A stretch of 64,000 nucleotides of DNA from Ichthyosporea sp. XGB-2017a (GCA_002811675.1 PDIM01000041.1:76715-140714); one strand, 5' to 3'; counted from the stretch's first letter, positions 9,846 to 20,712 are shown. Numbers and translations: made by a program. Notes: a model not told the origin generated them from the letters alone.

Positions 9846-10997
9846 ATGGAGACGAGACCACTGAGGAAAATCAGGGATCTTGGGAGAGACACGGTTGACA
9901 TACTCGAGAGAAACAACGTCCGCACTGTTTCCGATGTTCTAGCAAAGACTGACCTGGAAATCAATCAAATCCTGGATGTGTCCAGGGATGACCTGCAGCT
10001 TGTGTTACAACATGTATTCAAAAGTGTAAGTCCGTCCTACATTACAGCCTGGCAGCTGTACGAAGCTCGGGATGTGAGGCCGTCAAATTGCTATTTTCGA
10101 TCTACGTCTGTGGATGTGTTGGACAGGTACTTGAAAGGGGGATTTATTTGTGGTACCATATCGGAAATTGTGGGGCCTCCAGGGGCTGGGAAAACCCAGT
10201 TTTGCTTATCCCTAACGGCCACTGCCCTTCTTGCTGATGCGCGAAAGCAACGGGAAGGGTGCAATGATTCCTTTTCGGGCATAATTTATGTGGACACGGA
10301 AGGGGCCTTTAGTGCACAGAGGCTTTGCGAATTGTGCGCACAGAGAGGGAGATACGAATATGAACAAAGCCTGGGAGGGGAACACTTTAATCGCTTACTA
10401 GAACATGTCACTGTATTCCGTATTAATACATGCAGGGAATTTTTGGACCTTATCAATGGACTTGAGAAACTCCTTATTGTAAATGAAGTTAAAACTTTTA
10501 TAGTAGATTCAATTGCTTCCCTGGTAAGAAAGGACTTTGATTCAAAAGCCATGGTGGAGCGCACGAGATTCCTTTCCACCATTGCATCGAAGTTGAAGTA
10601 CATTGCAGAATCTTATGAGATTGCCATGGTTGTCACCAACCAAATTACGGGCTATTTTGAAGATATAGAAAATGACAATTCTCGCTCAAATGGAGGCATA
10701 TGCTCGAGTGGCCTGGACAGTGCAAAGGCCGCTCTTGGAAATACGTGGGCACACTGTGTAAACACTCGCCTCTCTCTCAGTTTTGTGAACAGTAAAAGGC
10801 TGCTGGCTACTTGTGCTACTGCACACGAAGATTCAATTGGCTTTGAAGAAAATCATAGAGTGGAGGAATCCTCTATGTGTATGGGGCAAAACTTATACGT
10901 CCTCGAGATCTCCAAATCGCCTATCTGTCACTCTGTAAAGCTCAGCTATAAAATCACAGCAAGTGGCATTGAAATTTGTGGTGATGAACATATTTGA
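9846..10997 (+). CDS. RAD51B: DNA repair protein RAD51B-like RecA-family ATPase
   Basis: A single-exon frame of 383 residues from the first ATG at 9846. Residues 1-60 are an N-terminal helix-hairpin-type domain. The ATPase core has Walker A GPPGAGKTQFC (about residues 109-119), IIYVDTEGAFSAQRL, Walker B TFIVDSIASLVRKDF (about 217-231), SLKYIAE-type helix, VVTNQITGYF, and ALGNTWAHCVNTRL. The pattern SxVRKDFD and GNTWxHxVNTRL is characteristic of RAD51B among the RAD51 paralogues. It acts in homologous recombination, where in animals it pairs with RAD51C. XRCC3 is the main alternative, but the motif spacing fits RAD51B better. Confidence 0.88.
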   Translation: METRPLRKIRDLGRDTVDILERNNVRTVSDVLAKTDLEINQILDVSRDDLQLVLQHVFKSVSPSYITAWQLYEARDVRPSNCYFRSTSVDVLDRYLKGGFICGTISEIVGPPGAGKTQFCLSLTATALLADARKQREGCNDSFSGIIYVDTEGAFSAQRLCELCAQRGRYEYEQSLGGEHFNRLLEHVTVFRINTCREFLDLINGLEKLLIVNEVKTFIVDSIASLVRKDFDSKAMVERTRFLSTIASKLKYIAESYEIAMVVTNQITGYFEDIENDNSRSNGGICSSGLDSAKAALGNTWAHCVNTRLSLSFVNSKRLLATCATAHEDSIGFEENHRVEESSMCMGQNLYVLEISKSPICHSVKLSYKITASGIEICGDEHI

Positions 10998-11321
10998 AAA
11001 ATCCAAACTGTAATGTGCTTGAAAAGGTTCACTCTGTGCTTTATTTTACTACCAGCCCATCATTTAAGCTTTGTTCTCTGATTAACGAACAATGTTCTAC
11101 ATTGTTCTTCATGATGTAAACGCGTGGTGAATTCCAAGACCCAAGGTTGGTAACTGGGAAAGGATTTAAACTGAGGTGTATTTAAAACACAAACTATCCG
11201 TCTTGATTCCTCCCGTTAGAGCTTGTAATATGATGACTCTTTCATAAGCTGTGTGGAAGTAATGATGGGTTATTGAAAAAAAAATGGCTTACGTAATTAA
11301 AGCGATTTACAACCAATGCTC
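10998..11321. other. Convergent 3' interval RAD51B / G-alpha
   Basis: No gene. A TTTATT at 11040-11045 reads AATAAA on the minus strand and could end the G-alpha transcript, about 280 nt after its stop. Confidence 0.4.
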
Positions 11322-12600
11322 TTAAATAAGTCCATAGCCGCGAAGGTTGTTGTTTAAAATTGTGTCTGCAACAGCCTCAAATACGAATTTGATGTTTTCT
11401 GTGTCTGGTGCGCAAGTAAAGTGAGGATATATCGATTTGGTTTCGCATCTGTTTAGATCAACATACATATCAAGAATAAACTCCTGAACTGCACCAACAT
11501 CGGCGGGATCTCCGTAATACTCGGGGAAATATTTGGCAATTGAAGACGCCTCCACTTTTTCTTTTAAAACGTCTTTCTTGTTCAAAAACAAAATGATTGA
11601 TGTAGATTTAAACCACTCGTAGTTTACAATGGTACCAAACAGCGCAAGAGACTCTTTCATACGATTTTGTTCCCGATCCTCAAAAAGAGTCTGATCATAT
11701 TCACTCAATGCAACCACAAAGATAATCGCTGTAACGTCCTCAAAGCAATGGATCCATTTTCTACGCTCTGAACGCTGCCCTCCAACATCAATCATCCTAT
11801 TAGCAAATCGAATACCAATCGAACACATGAAATGAGTTAACTAATTTTGGGAACTTTCTACGTACAAAGCTGACTTACCTGTAAACATTATCTTTCACAC
11901 AAAACTTGTATTCTATAATTCCCGAAGTTGGTGCCCTAGTATGGAGCACATCCTGCTGGGTTGGGATGTAAGAGTGGTCACATATGCGTTTAATATTTTC
12001 AAAAAAGCTATAGTTTGGACGTGAGTGGTTGACTTGGTTAGCTACCTCTTAGTACTTTAAAAACTAGAACAACATGTAAATGCGCAAAACTTACTAGATG
12101 GCTGAGTCCTCCACTTGCAAAAGATTTCGTTTGGTATAACATTTCTGTATCCCGGAGTCCGACCAAACCCTTTCAAACATCCCTAGCAACTTCTCCGGAG
12201 GGAAGATTGAATCTTGCCCAACATTCAAACCACTCATTGCACTTCTTACAGGTTCTTTGACAGAATCTATACTGTTTCTCAATTCCGACTCATATTGTAC
12301 AAACGTATCTTCATTTTCTGCTTCGCAAACGATACCCAATTCCCGCATCCCCGAAATTAGCGTGAGCAAAGCTTGGACGATATTCTTGTGGATTACGAAT
12401 ATATATTCTTTGCGTACTGCCTCACTGTAGCCCTCCCCATGAATAATTCGCATTTGTTTAACGATTGTCGACTTTCCACACGACCCCGAACCCAGAAGCA
12501 AAAGCTTAATTTCGCGTTTCAGAAGCTGCTGATCGCGCTTAAGAGATCTGCTAATCTCGCTGTTCCTTTTCGCGAATTCGTCTTTGCCACAGCAAGGCAT
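11322..12600 (-). CDS. Heterotrimeric G-protein alpha subunit
   Basis: Three exons (12600-12095, 12007-11879, 11796-11322) give 369 residues. It is a membrane-associated GTPase transducing seven-helix receptor signals. The segments are [26 protein letters not shown] (P-loop), the helical domain, [13 protein letters not shown] across intron 1, [12 protein letters not shown] (switch I with the conserved Arg and Thr), [17 protein letters not shown] across intron 2 (switch II with Gln), [16 protein letters not shown] and LRGYGLI at the C-terminus. There is no N-terminal Gly for myristoylation, but Cys3 and Cys4 could be palmitoylated. The usual GAGESGKS loop reads GSGSCGKS. There is no Cys four from the end, so pertussis-type ADP-ribosylation is not expected. 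The helical domain and splice phases are all consistent. Confidence 0.96.
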
Positions 12601-13471
12601 TTTATCTTATAAACTTCTTTGATAGAACAAAGTAAATTAAATATTCCCACCCACAGAATGTACAATGAACGATTTGAAGCCGTTTCCTAGCTGTAATATA
12701 TAAATGCCCGGCAGAAACACACTGCAATATTATATTCCCCAAGCTGATTGAGATATCTCTCTATCTTCAAAAACTTATACATATAATAAACAAATTCCTC
12801 ACGTTGTGTCGCCCGCAGACCTATCCGGTACTGAATAATTTCTACCGTTTGGGAGGAGATAACCGACTGATCTAAAGGGGGAGAATCGAAATACTTGTGC
12901 GCCCAGAATAAAACTCCAGCAAAGTAAGCCTTGTGTTCACTAACAGAGTTAGTCGGGAGAGGAGAAGAGAAGGGGGAGAAAGGCAGAAAGAAAATAGAAT
13001 CTACACAAGCGAGGAGAGCACACACAAAGTGAGGGAAGGAGGAAGAAGGAAGTTGGAGACTACAAGTAGGCGGGAGCAGTACCTGTACTGGAGAGTGGGG
13101 AGCACCCCTGAGAGCAGTGAGAGGGGACTGGGCCAGTGGGCCTCATGCTGCGCGAGTGGTCAGTGGGCCGGGGAGTGGGGAGTGGGGGCGCCTGCTGATG
13201 ATGGATGGAGATGTGATTTTGGAAATTGGTGGCTGCACAGTGCACACGCCTGGCCTGCAGGGGTCTATGGATAAGGTACCGAGATTCCCTCCAGGACCCC
13301 AGCTGTGGCGGTCGATGGATTGTTTCACTGCTGCAGCCAATTATTACAATGGAGATAAACAGGAATTAAAAATGCCTTCTCCTGCGCTGTTGTGAAGTCC
13401 AGGAGGGGCCGAGTGCGGGTAGTGGTGCTGTATGGACAGATTACCCCACCTATTTATGAAATGCGAACAAG
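12601..13471. other. Divergent interval G-alpha / amidohydrolase
   Basis: No supported gene. The 12940-13260 part is rich in purine (GGAGAAG, GTGGGGAGTGGGG). A 92-codon plus frame from 13117 to 13395 has no recognisable similarity and does not join the amidohydrolase frame, so I read this as promoter and leader sequence. Confidence 0.45.
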
Positions 13472-15262
13472 ATGGGGAAGGTAACAGTGCTTTATGATTG
13501 TGTGGGCTACGATAGCGTGGCCCCACGGGAGTTCGAGTGGATTGTGTACGTGTGCAAGAATGATGCAGGTGACCATCGCCAGGCAGTTATTGCTGCTCGC
13601 GGAATGGGTAAGGCTCGGGATTTGGAAGAGATTCAAACACTTGTGAAAAATAGTCCAGATTCTTATGAGGGGCATTTGGAGTTTGATAAATACCCAGAGA
13701 AAGACTGGAAATTTATTAGTGCTGAAAGGGGGTATGTCCTTCCGGGACTAATTGACTCCCATATTCATGTATATGGACTCGGCAGGGGTAGCGCTGCGCT
13801 GAATTTGAGAAATTGCAAGAGTATGAAAGAATTTCAAAAAAGATTGAGTCTATTTGTAGAAGAAAATGGCTCAAGAGAAGACAAAGAGTGGATCTATGGT
13901 GATAACTGGGATCAGGAGGATATGGGTCTATATAGATATCCCAATAGATTTGACCTCGACGCCGTCTGCAGTACGCGACCAGTTGCCCTGTTCCGGGTAT
14001 GTTATCACATATGCGTTCTTAATACAGCAGCACTGACTGCCCTGGGTATCATGTATAAGAGGGGAGAAGAGTCTTATTTTGACAAGACATATACTGTCCG
14101 CTCGGGTGGGGAAGTTGAGATGGATAAGGAAGGACAGCCAACAGGAATTTTAAAAGAAGCCATGTCTGATCTCGTAGAAGAAACCATAGAGCAGGGATAT
14201 AGTAGAGAAGCCAGAAAATCGTTTGTTAAAAAGGGAATAGATATATGTGCCAATTACGGCTTAACCGCTGTACAGACTAACGACCCAAAATGCTGGGATA
14301 TCTATGCGGAACTATTGGACGAAGGGAATCTTCCTATTCGTGTATTTTTGACCATACCTTACGGTGAAATGGAGATGGCTGATGGGGTTAAGGTACCTTT
14401 TCCGGAACAAGTATATAAGTCCCTTCTTTCGTGTCACCGCATTAAACTATTTACTGACGGGTCACTAGGGGCCGAAACGGCTGCTTTGAATGAGCCTTAT
14501 TGTACATGTCATAGTGGCCAGAATATGGGCATGCTTTTACTCTCGGCAACTGAGCTGTTAGATAAAATATCCCAAGCCACAAGAAAAGGGTATAGAGTTG
14601 AAATACATGCCATTGGGGACAGAGCTGCTGAAGTTTCTATGGACTGCTGCTCCAAAGCAGGTGCAAAGCGGCCCGTTCTCACCCATGCGCAAGTACTAAA
14701 TCTTGAAATTATTAGACAAATGAAAAGCCTTGATGCTGTTGCAAATGTGCAACCGTCTTTCGTGACCACAGACGCCCAATGGGCCGAAAGTCGTCTAGGT
14801 AAAGAGCGCTTACAATTCTCGTTTGCTTGGAAAACGTTGTTGACCGAGGGTGTTCACGTTGCTGGAGGATCCGATTCTCCGGTCGAAGAGGCAGACCCAT
14901 TGCTCGGAATGTTTGATTCAATATTTCGAATACCATGTGATAGCAAAGTAAAGCATAAAATCCCAGGAACAAAACTTAAGAATGGGCACGTTTTTTCCTC
15001 AAAAACTGAATCTTGCTTGTCTCTGTCGTGGGGTCAAGATCAATGTCTAAAGTTTGACGAGGCTCTAAATATGTACACAATGGAAGGAGCATATTGTGGC
15101 GGCATGGAAGGAAGGCTTGGATGCTTAAGAGTTGGTTATCTTGCTGATATGACAATATTAAAAGGGGGAGCTGATACGACAAAGCCGTGGAATGACCCAT
15201 CCTATCTAATGTCTTGCAAAGTTCAGTCCCTAATTGTAAATGGAGTACTTCATAATCTATAA
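13472..15262 (+). CDS. YtcJ-type amidohydrolase (amidohydrolase_3 family)
   Basis: Intronless, 596 residues. It is a metal-dependent hydrolase with a composite beta domain and a TIM barrel. Motifs: LPGLIDSHIHVYGLG (HxH metal ligands, about residues 94-98), WIYGDNWDQ, PVALFRVCYHICVLNTAAL, GQPTGILKEAM, IKLFTDGSLGAETAAL, VEIHAIGDRA, LTHAQVL, VANVQPSF, VHVAGGSDSPVEEADPLLGM, and the C-terminal GCLRVGYLADMTIL that closes the beta domain. No signal peptide or membrane segment is visible, so it is probably cytosolic. The substrate cannot be told from sequence; members of this group act on amides or carbamates and many are uncharacterised. It is longer than the usual 520-560 residues because of an N-terminal extension (residues 1-75). 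Confidence 0.9.
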   Translation: MGKVTVLYDCVGYDSVAPREFEWIVYVCKNDAGDHRQAVIAARGMGKARDLEEIQTLVKNSPDSYEGHLEFDKYPEKDWKFISAERGYVLPGLIDSHIHVYGLGRGSAALNLRNCKSMKEFQKRLSLFVEENGSREDKEWIYGDNWDQEDMGLYRYPNRFDLDAVCSTRPVALFRVCYHICVLNTAALTALGIMYKRGEESYFDKTYTVRSGGEVEMDKEGQPTGILKEAMSDLVEETIEQGYSREARKSFVKKGIDICANYGLTAVQTNDPKCWDIYAELLDEGNLPIRVFLTIPYGEMEMADGVKVPFPEQVYKSLLSCHRIKLFTDGSLGAETAALNEPYCTCHSGQNMGMLLLSATELLDKISQATRKGYRVEIHAIGDRAAEVSMDCCSKAGAKRPVLTHAQVLNLEIIRQMKSLDAVANVQPSFVTTDAQWAESRLGKERLQFSFAWKTLLTEGVHVAGGSDSPVEEADPLLGMFDSIFRIPCDSKVKHKIPGTKLKNGHVFSSKTESCLSLSWGQDQCLKFDEALNMYTMEGAYCGGMEGRLGCLRVGYLADMTILKGGADTTKPWNDPSYLMSCKVQSLIVNGVLHNL

Positions 15263-15319
15263 AATTTTAACCCAGCTACTTTATTTTCGGCGACGATTAA
15301 GTATTGGTTTGGGGGTTTA

Positions 15320-15325
15320 AATAAA
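15320..15325 (+). terminator. Poly(A) signal of the amidohydrolase gene
   Basis: AATAAA 58 nt after the stop codon. Confidence 0.55.
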
Positions 15326-15399
15326 AGCTGAAGAATCGTGTCTCACTTTATAAGTACCTCTGGGAAAGGGGGGTAACAGTGAACAGAACAGATGCATCC

Positions 15400-16367
15400 N
15401 NNNNNNNNNNNNNNNNNNNNNNNNNNNNNNNNNNNNNNNNNNNNNNNNNNNNNNNNNNNNNNNNNNNNNNNNNNNNNNNNNNNNNNNNNNNNNNNNNNNN
15501 NNNNNNNNNNNNNNNNNNNNNNNNNNNNNNNNNNNNNNNNNNNNNNNNNNNNNNNNNNNNNNNNNNNNNNNNNNNNNNNNNNNNNNNNNNNNNNNNNNNN
15601 NNNNNNNNNNNNNNNNNNNNNNNNNNNNNNNNNNNNNNNNNNNNNNNNNNNNNNNNNNNNNNNNNNNNNNNNNNNNNNNNNNNNNNNNNNNNNNNNNNNN
15701 NNNNNNNNNNNNNNNNNNNNNNNNNNNNNNNNNNNNNNNNNNNNNNNNNNNNNNNNNNNNNNNNNNNNNNNNNNNNNNNNNNNNNNNNNNNNNNNNNNNN
15801 NNNNNNNNNNNNNNNNNNNNNNNNNNNNNNNNNNNNNNNNNNNNNNNNNNNNNNNNNNNNNNNNNNNNNNNNNNNNNNNNNNNNNNNNNNNNNNNNNNNN
15901 NNNNNNNNNNNNNNNNNNNNNNNNNNNNNNNNNNNNNNNNNNNNNNNNNNNNNNNNNNNNNNNNNNNNNNNNNNNNNNNNNNNNNNNNNNNNNNNNNNNN
16001 NNNNNNNNNNNNNNNNNNNNNNNNNNNNNNNNNNNNNNNNNNNNNNNNNNNNNNNNNNNNNNNNNNNNNNNNNNNNNNNNNNNNNNNNNNNNNNNNNNNN
16101 NNNNNNNNNNNNNNNNNNNNNNNNNNNNNNNNNNNNNNNNNNNNNNNNNNNNNNNNNNNNNNNNNNNNNNNNNNNNNNNNNNNNNNNNNNNNNNNNNNNN
16201 NNNNNNNNNNNNNNNNNNNNNNNNNNNNNNNNNNNNNNNNNNNNNNNNNNNNNNNNNNNNNNNNNNNNNNNNNNNNNNNNNNNNNNNNNNNNNNNNNNNN
16301 NNNNNNNNNNNNNNNNNNNNNNNNNNNNNNNNNNNNNNNNNNNNNNNNNNNNNNNNNNNNNNNNNNN
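15400..16367. other. Assembly gap 1 (968 N)
   Basis: A run of N between the 3' ends of two convergent genes. Its right edge is a 22-base G run, a common cause of sequencing drop-out. Nothing can be said about its content. Confidence 0.99.
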
Positions 16368-16389
16368 GGGGGGGGGGGGGGGGGGGGGG
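16368..16389. repeat. Poly-G tract at gap edge
   Basis: 22 consecutive G directly after the N run; the true length is unknown. Confidence 0.95.
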
Positions 16390-16487
16390 TGAATTAGGAA
16401 AATATGATTACACAGAGGCCTTTAAATAATGGAGCTTATTACAATGTTTCATAAGAAGCTTACACGTGCTACCAAAATTATAATAGC

Positions 16488-17553
16488 TTAATCCCCCTCA
16501 TCGTCTTCGCTTTCTTCATCTTCGAATTTCCTCTTCTTCGCCGCAGGCTCTTCCTCGCTGGTTTCTTCTACTTCATCTTCATCATCTTCGTCATTATCTA
16601 CATCTTCACTGTCAACATCCCCTCGCATATCTTCAGACTCTACCTCTTCATCATCTTCTTCATTATCATCATCATCATCATTATCATCCTCATCCTCATC
16701 GTCATCATCATCCCCACTCTCCTCTTCTCCATCATCCTCATCGTCATCGTTGTCCGAATCTTCATTCCCATCAGCATCATCAACCTCTTCCGAGTCTACT
16801 TCTTCAGAATCTACAACTTCTTCATCATCGTCCTCGTTTTCGTCATCTTCATCATCGCCTTCATCATCATCATCTTCCTCATCCTCATCTTCCTCTCCCT
16901 CCTCATCTTCATCGTCCATTTCTGACTCTTCGTCCGAATTGAACTCTTGATTGTCCCTATAAAGCCATTCAGCAATTATGTGACATTAGTACAAGTTTGT
17001 ATGTGCTCTACTTCACAGCCAAAACTCTCAACACTTACTCATCAAATCCATCCAAATACTTAAGAGACGGAACTAGTTCAAACACATGTGCTTTATAGTC
17101 TTTGAGCTCGGTGACAGCACAATTATACAAATCAAGAAATTGCAAGTTGGTAAGAGACCCCTGGAAAACCACAAACAACAAATAGCAACGGTTAAAATCT
17201 AATTTGAATAGTCAATACTACTCACAAACTCAAGCACTTACCAGGGGCTTCAAAGCTTCCAAATCCTTTATAATATTCCCACTCAGATTTAATTTTTGAA
17301 TCTTCGGAACATTTTGCAAAACCCCAAGGCCAGTTAGAATTCTATTGTCACTGAGCTCAAGGGTTTTGAGCGAGGGCAGTTTTGGAAGCCCTTCCAAACT
17401 CCTCAGGCCAACATTATTCAAGCAAAGCTTTGACAACGAAGTAAAATCCCCTGTGAGCCCTTCAATCGCAGGAGCCTTGCAGTTATCCAAAATGAGTTCT
17501 TTAATTTCTTTGGGATCGCGACCCCGTAGTTCAAGATTGATTCGCTCCTCCAT
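16488..17553 (-). CDS. ANP32: Acidic leucine-rich nuclear phosphoprotein 32 (ANP32)
   Basis: Three exons (17553-17242, 17160-17039, 16956-16488) give 300 residues. Residues 1-145 are the ANP32 leucine-rich repeat fold: MEERINLELRGRDP, LDNCKAPAIEGLTGDF, LCLNNVGLRSLEGLPKLP, LELSDNRIL, LNLSGNIIKDLEALKPL, then FLDLYNCAVTELKDY and VPSLKYLDGFDE from exon 2. The remaining 155 residues are almost only Asp, Glu and Ser, interrupted once near the end by a basic PAAKKRKF patch that looks like a nuclear localisation signal. ANP32 proteins act as histone chaperones and phosphatase modulators. The acidic tail is longer than in human ANP32A. Both splices restore LRR-cap residues known in the family. Confidence 0.95.
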
Positions 17554-18352
17554 GATGTTATGTTTTAAATAGAGGGAACTATATTGTCTTGTTTTCAATT
17601 AGTACCCGTGTTAGACCCAATTCCCTTCAATAAATAGTCCAATGCGAGGACAAAATTGTGCAGATTTCTTCCTATAATATTCTGGGCCCGAAATACTCCA
17701 GTAAGCACGCTAGAATAGAGCTAAGTAAAACAAGAAATCTGTTACAATCAGTTGCGAATCACTCACGGGAGATGCATACAAACAAGGCACTTGCACACAC
17801 TGCCGCTACCTGGACCCTGACTGATGCTGGTGTTGCCCTTAAACCGAAACACCTTCAGCACACCTTCAGCTCCCTTTACGCAGATGTATTCACGTTCAAC
17901 TTTCAAGCAGATCAAAATTACCGCACAGCAAGAAAAAGCAAGAAATAAAAAACAAAAAAAAAATAAACCAAAAAAACCAAAAACCAAAAACCAAAAAAAA
18001 CAAAAAACAAAAGAAAACCAAAGATAAAAATTTTAATAATATTTCCAGGCTCCATCCAGCACGTCTGATCAGCAGTCCCAACTCCCAAGACCAAAAAAGG
18101 TATGATAAACAAATTGCTAGGGTTATGGGTGAAGTGGGGGATCCTTTGTTGTTGTTGTTGGCTGTGTGTTTGTACTATAAGAATGAGATGGTGGTGGTGC
18201 CTCTCCACGGGAACTCCATGCATGCCCTCTTCTTGAAGGTTCAAATCTGCCATTGAAGGTTCAAATGTGCCATTGACCAATAACAGAAGTATAGCTGAGG
18301 GAAAGTTAGACACTGCACCTTCTGAGGAACAGAATCAAAATATACTTTGAAT
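17554..18352. other. Divergent interval ANP32 / HEAT-repeat gene
   Basis: No gene. It holds an A-rich, nearly G-free stretch at 17931-18028 made of AAACC and AAAAC units, and a 20-bp imperfect direct repeat (TTGAAGGTTCAAATCTGCCA and TTGAAGGTTCAAATGTGCCA) near 18234-18275. Confidence 0.55.
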
Positions 18353-20410
18353 ATGTTTTTTAGCGATTTGCAAACACAGCTCTCCAGCCGGATGAAGCTT
18401 GATCGTGATAAGGGAATCGTTGTGTTAGAGAAATACTTGGTTGAATTGAAAGAGGCGGGTCAAAGCGATGAAGTTATTGAAAAAGTTAATGCACTTGAAA
18501 GGTTTTTGCTCGATTTACTATCCAAAGAAGAAACTTGGGAAATATGCCATGGTGCACTGATGGCATGCAAATGCTATTTTGAGGAATACCTGTTGCCCTG
18601 TTGGATCGAGAACAGCGCTTCCATTGACGGCAAAGATGATATTTTCAATGAAATTGCATCCAAATGTGTCAAGCTTTTGACGGATAAAGAAGTTCGAGTA
18701 AGAAATGGTGCCGGCGAATTACTAGGGGCTCTTTGCAAGTTTCGCGAAAAGAGAGTGTACGAGACTTTTATTCACCCATTTTTGCTGCCCAACATTATTG
18801 AAAATATGGAACGTGATGGGGAGGAAGCAAAGGATCTGCACGATACCGCTGGATGGAAAACCCTAGAAACAAGCATGAAGTGCTTGGAGCATGTGATGGT
18901 TGCTTGCGAAAGTGATTTCGTTCCCTTTATTGACGAGCAAATGCTAGGGATTTTGTATACGTGCATGAAGCATACAAACAGATTTGTCCGGGAAACAAGC
19001 TTTTACATTGCGGGCTCTCTTGTTAACTGCTGCTCCCAAGATGATGTTATGAAACGTCTTGCTTCTACAATGGTTCCAAAGCTCGGTGACGGGCTGGGTG
19101 ATAATTGGAGTCAAGTAAGACTTGCTTCGTCTGTTGCCACTAGAATGTTTCTTGCCAAACTTAGTGAAGAACAAAGGGAGTCATTTTATCCTGTATTGCT
19201 TCCTAGGATGTGCTTAAACAGGTACTATGTGGCTGAAGGTGTGCGCTTGTACAACCAAGCGAGCTGGAAACAGTTTATGGGAACTTGTGGAAGAAGTAAA
19301 GTTGAGAAGTATATCAAAGAAGTTGTAGAGTACTATATTTTCCAAACTGAAGCTGATAACCACGCGGTGAGGGAAGCAGCCTGTGCGTGCATTGCTGAGC
19401 TTGGTTTAAAGGTCCAAGTGGATGCTGTGCGACCTTACATTGGCGATCTTTTGAAAGCATTGCTTGTTTGCTTTAGAGATGAGAGTTGGCCCGTGCGTGC
19501 GGCTTCTTGTGTGGCATGTGGACGCTTCTTTGGATGTTTTCCAGAAGAATGTGAACCTTCTTTGGCAGAACTTTATAAGCTCTTGTTTGCGCATATTGGT
19601 GACAATATTTGGTCTGTGAGGGAAGATACTGCTAATGCACTGACTTCAATCGTAAAAGCGTATGGCAAGCCAGCTCTGGATGTCGTAATGAAAAAGATGA
19701 AAGAAGACATGATGTCAGCTGTTCAACAGCCCAGCGACTCGAAACTTTTTGGCTCTCTCGGAAACGCCACCACGTTTGGTGTTGCGCCATCCGCTATGGG
19801 TGCGAATGACATGGCTCTGGCGAAAAAATCACGTGACAATGATGTTGACTTGCACACGAATCAGCAAATGTATTCTTGTGGATCTTTGGCCCCCAAGCTT
19901 CGTCGAGGTGGGGGATGTATGGACTGTGAGCATAGGCGTCCGCAGGAACCGTGGGAGCTTTCGGATGGTTACATTTATTTGCTCAGGGGAGTTTCTGAAA
20001 ATTTTCCGGAAGAAATGTTGCCATTTGTCCCTGACGTGGCGAAATTGGCTGCCTTGAGGCAGTTTACCCACCATTATAATCTCCTTGAAACCATCTGGAA
20101 GTCCCTCCCAGTTATTGCTTCTAATGTTGGCAAAAAGAAATTTAAACAGTACTTGGAACCTTTTCTGGAATCTATTTTCTACTCTATCAACTCTGATAAC
20201 CAGCTTGCTGCTCATGCAGCCCGAATGTGCCTAGTAAAACTTGCTCATATGATTGGACCTTCTATTATGAAGGGTCGTGTCGATATGCTGAATCCCAATT
20301 TTGTGGCCGAATATGAGAATATAATGGCCACAGAAGGAAACGCAGTAACAAGTACCAAGGCTAATCTTGGAGGAACATCAACAAACGCTGCTTCAGTTGC
20401 GTGCCTGTAA
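18353..20410 (+). CDS. Conserved HEAT/ARM-repeat protein of unknown role
   Basis: Intronless, 685 residues. Nearly all of it is alpha-helical repeats of about 40 residues with HEAT-like signatures such as DKEVRVRNGAGELLGAL, NRFVRETSFYIAGSLV, WSQVRLASSVATRMF, DNHAVREAACACIAELG, SWPVRAASCVACGRFFG and IWSVREDTANALTSIV. A non-repeat insertion at about residues 463-545 carries LHTNQQMYSCGSLAPK and GGGCMDCEHRR, a small cysteine cluster, before the repeats resume (YIYLLRGVSENFPEEMLPF). The insertion motif looks conserved, so I think this is a defined eukaryotic family, but I cannot name it. An importin- or PP2A-scaffold-like role is possible but unproven. No signal or membrane segment is present. 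Confidence 0.8.
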   Translation: MFFSDLQTQLSSRMKLDRDKGIVVLEKYLVELKEAGQSDEVIEKVNALERFLLDLLSKEETWEICHGALMACKCYFEEYLLPCWIENSASIDGKDDIFNEIASKCVKLLTDKEVRVRNGAGELLGALCKFREKRVYETFIHPFLLPNIIENMERDGEEAKDLHDTAGWKTLETSMKCLEHVMVACESDFVPFIDEQMLGILYTCMKHTNRFVRETSFYIAGSLVNCCSQDDVMKRLASTMVPKLGDGLGDNWSQVRLASSVATRMFLAKLSEEQRESFYPVLLPRMCLNRYYVAEGVRLYNQASWKQFMGTCGRSKVEKYIKEVVEYYIFQTEADNHAVREAACACIAELGLKVQVDAVRPYIGDLLKALLVCFRDESWPVRAASCVACGRFFGCFPEECEPSLAELYKLLFAHIGDNIWSVREDTANALTSIVKAYGKPALDVVMKKMKEDMMSAVQQPSDSKLFGSLGNATTFGVAPSAMGANDMALAKKSRDNDVDLHTNQQMYSCGSLAPKLRRGGGCMDCEHRRPQEPWELSDGYIYLLRGVSENFPEEMLPFVPDVAKLAALRQFTHHYNLLETIWKSLPVIASNVGKKKFKQYLEPFLESIFYSINSDNQLAAHAARMCLVKLAHMIGPSIMKGRVDMLNPNFVAEYENIMATEGNAVTSTKANLGGTSTNAASVACL

Positions 20411-20712
20411 GTTAAAATATGTTAGCTATATCATAGCAGTAGAAGTTTTTATTATGAAGTCCCATAAATTCTTTCGACATGTCAATGTGGAAAGTGCAGT
20501 AAAAGATGAGAACGAAGCATTGTCAACAGTGAGCTTCCAATGTCAAGCTAGTGTCATGCAATGTGTATTGTATAGGAATTTGGATATTTTTTTCGAAGTC
20601 ATTGCACAATGCAGCGAAATGTTCCGGTCCTTGATGGTGTTATGCAGGCATTGAGGGTAAACTTTCAATATACGGGCGAAAGTTCAATATACTGTTTTTT
20701 TGTTAAATTATC

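Noticed and set aside
15379-16429. Long open frames made of undetermined residues over gap 1
   Set aside because: They consist of N bases and the poly-G edge; there is no sequence to support any protein.
16750-16950. Ser-rich plus-strand frame
   Set aside because: It is the antisense of the ANP32 acidic tail (GAA/GAT codons read as TTC/ATC/TCA).
17896-18313. Phe/Leu-rich minus frame that looks like membrane segments
   Set aside because: It comes from the A-rich AAACC/AAAAC low-complexity tract read on the other strand.
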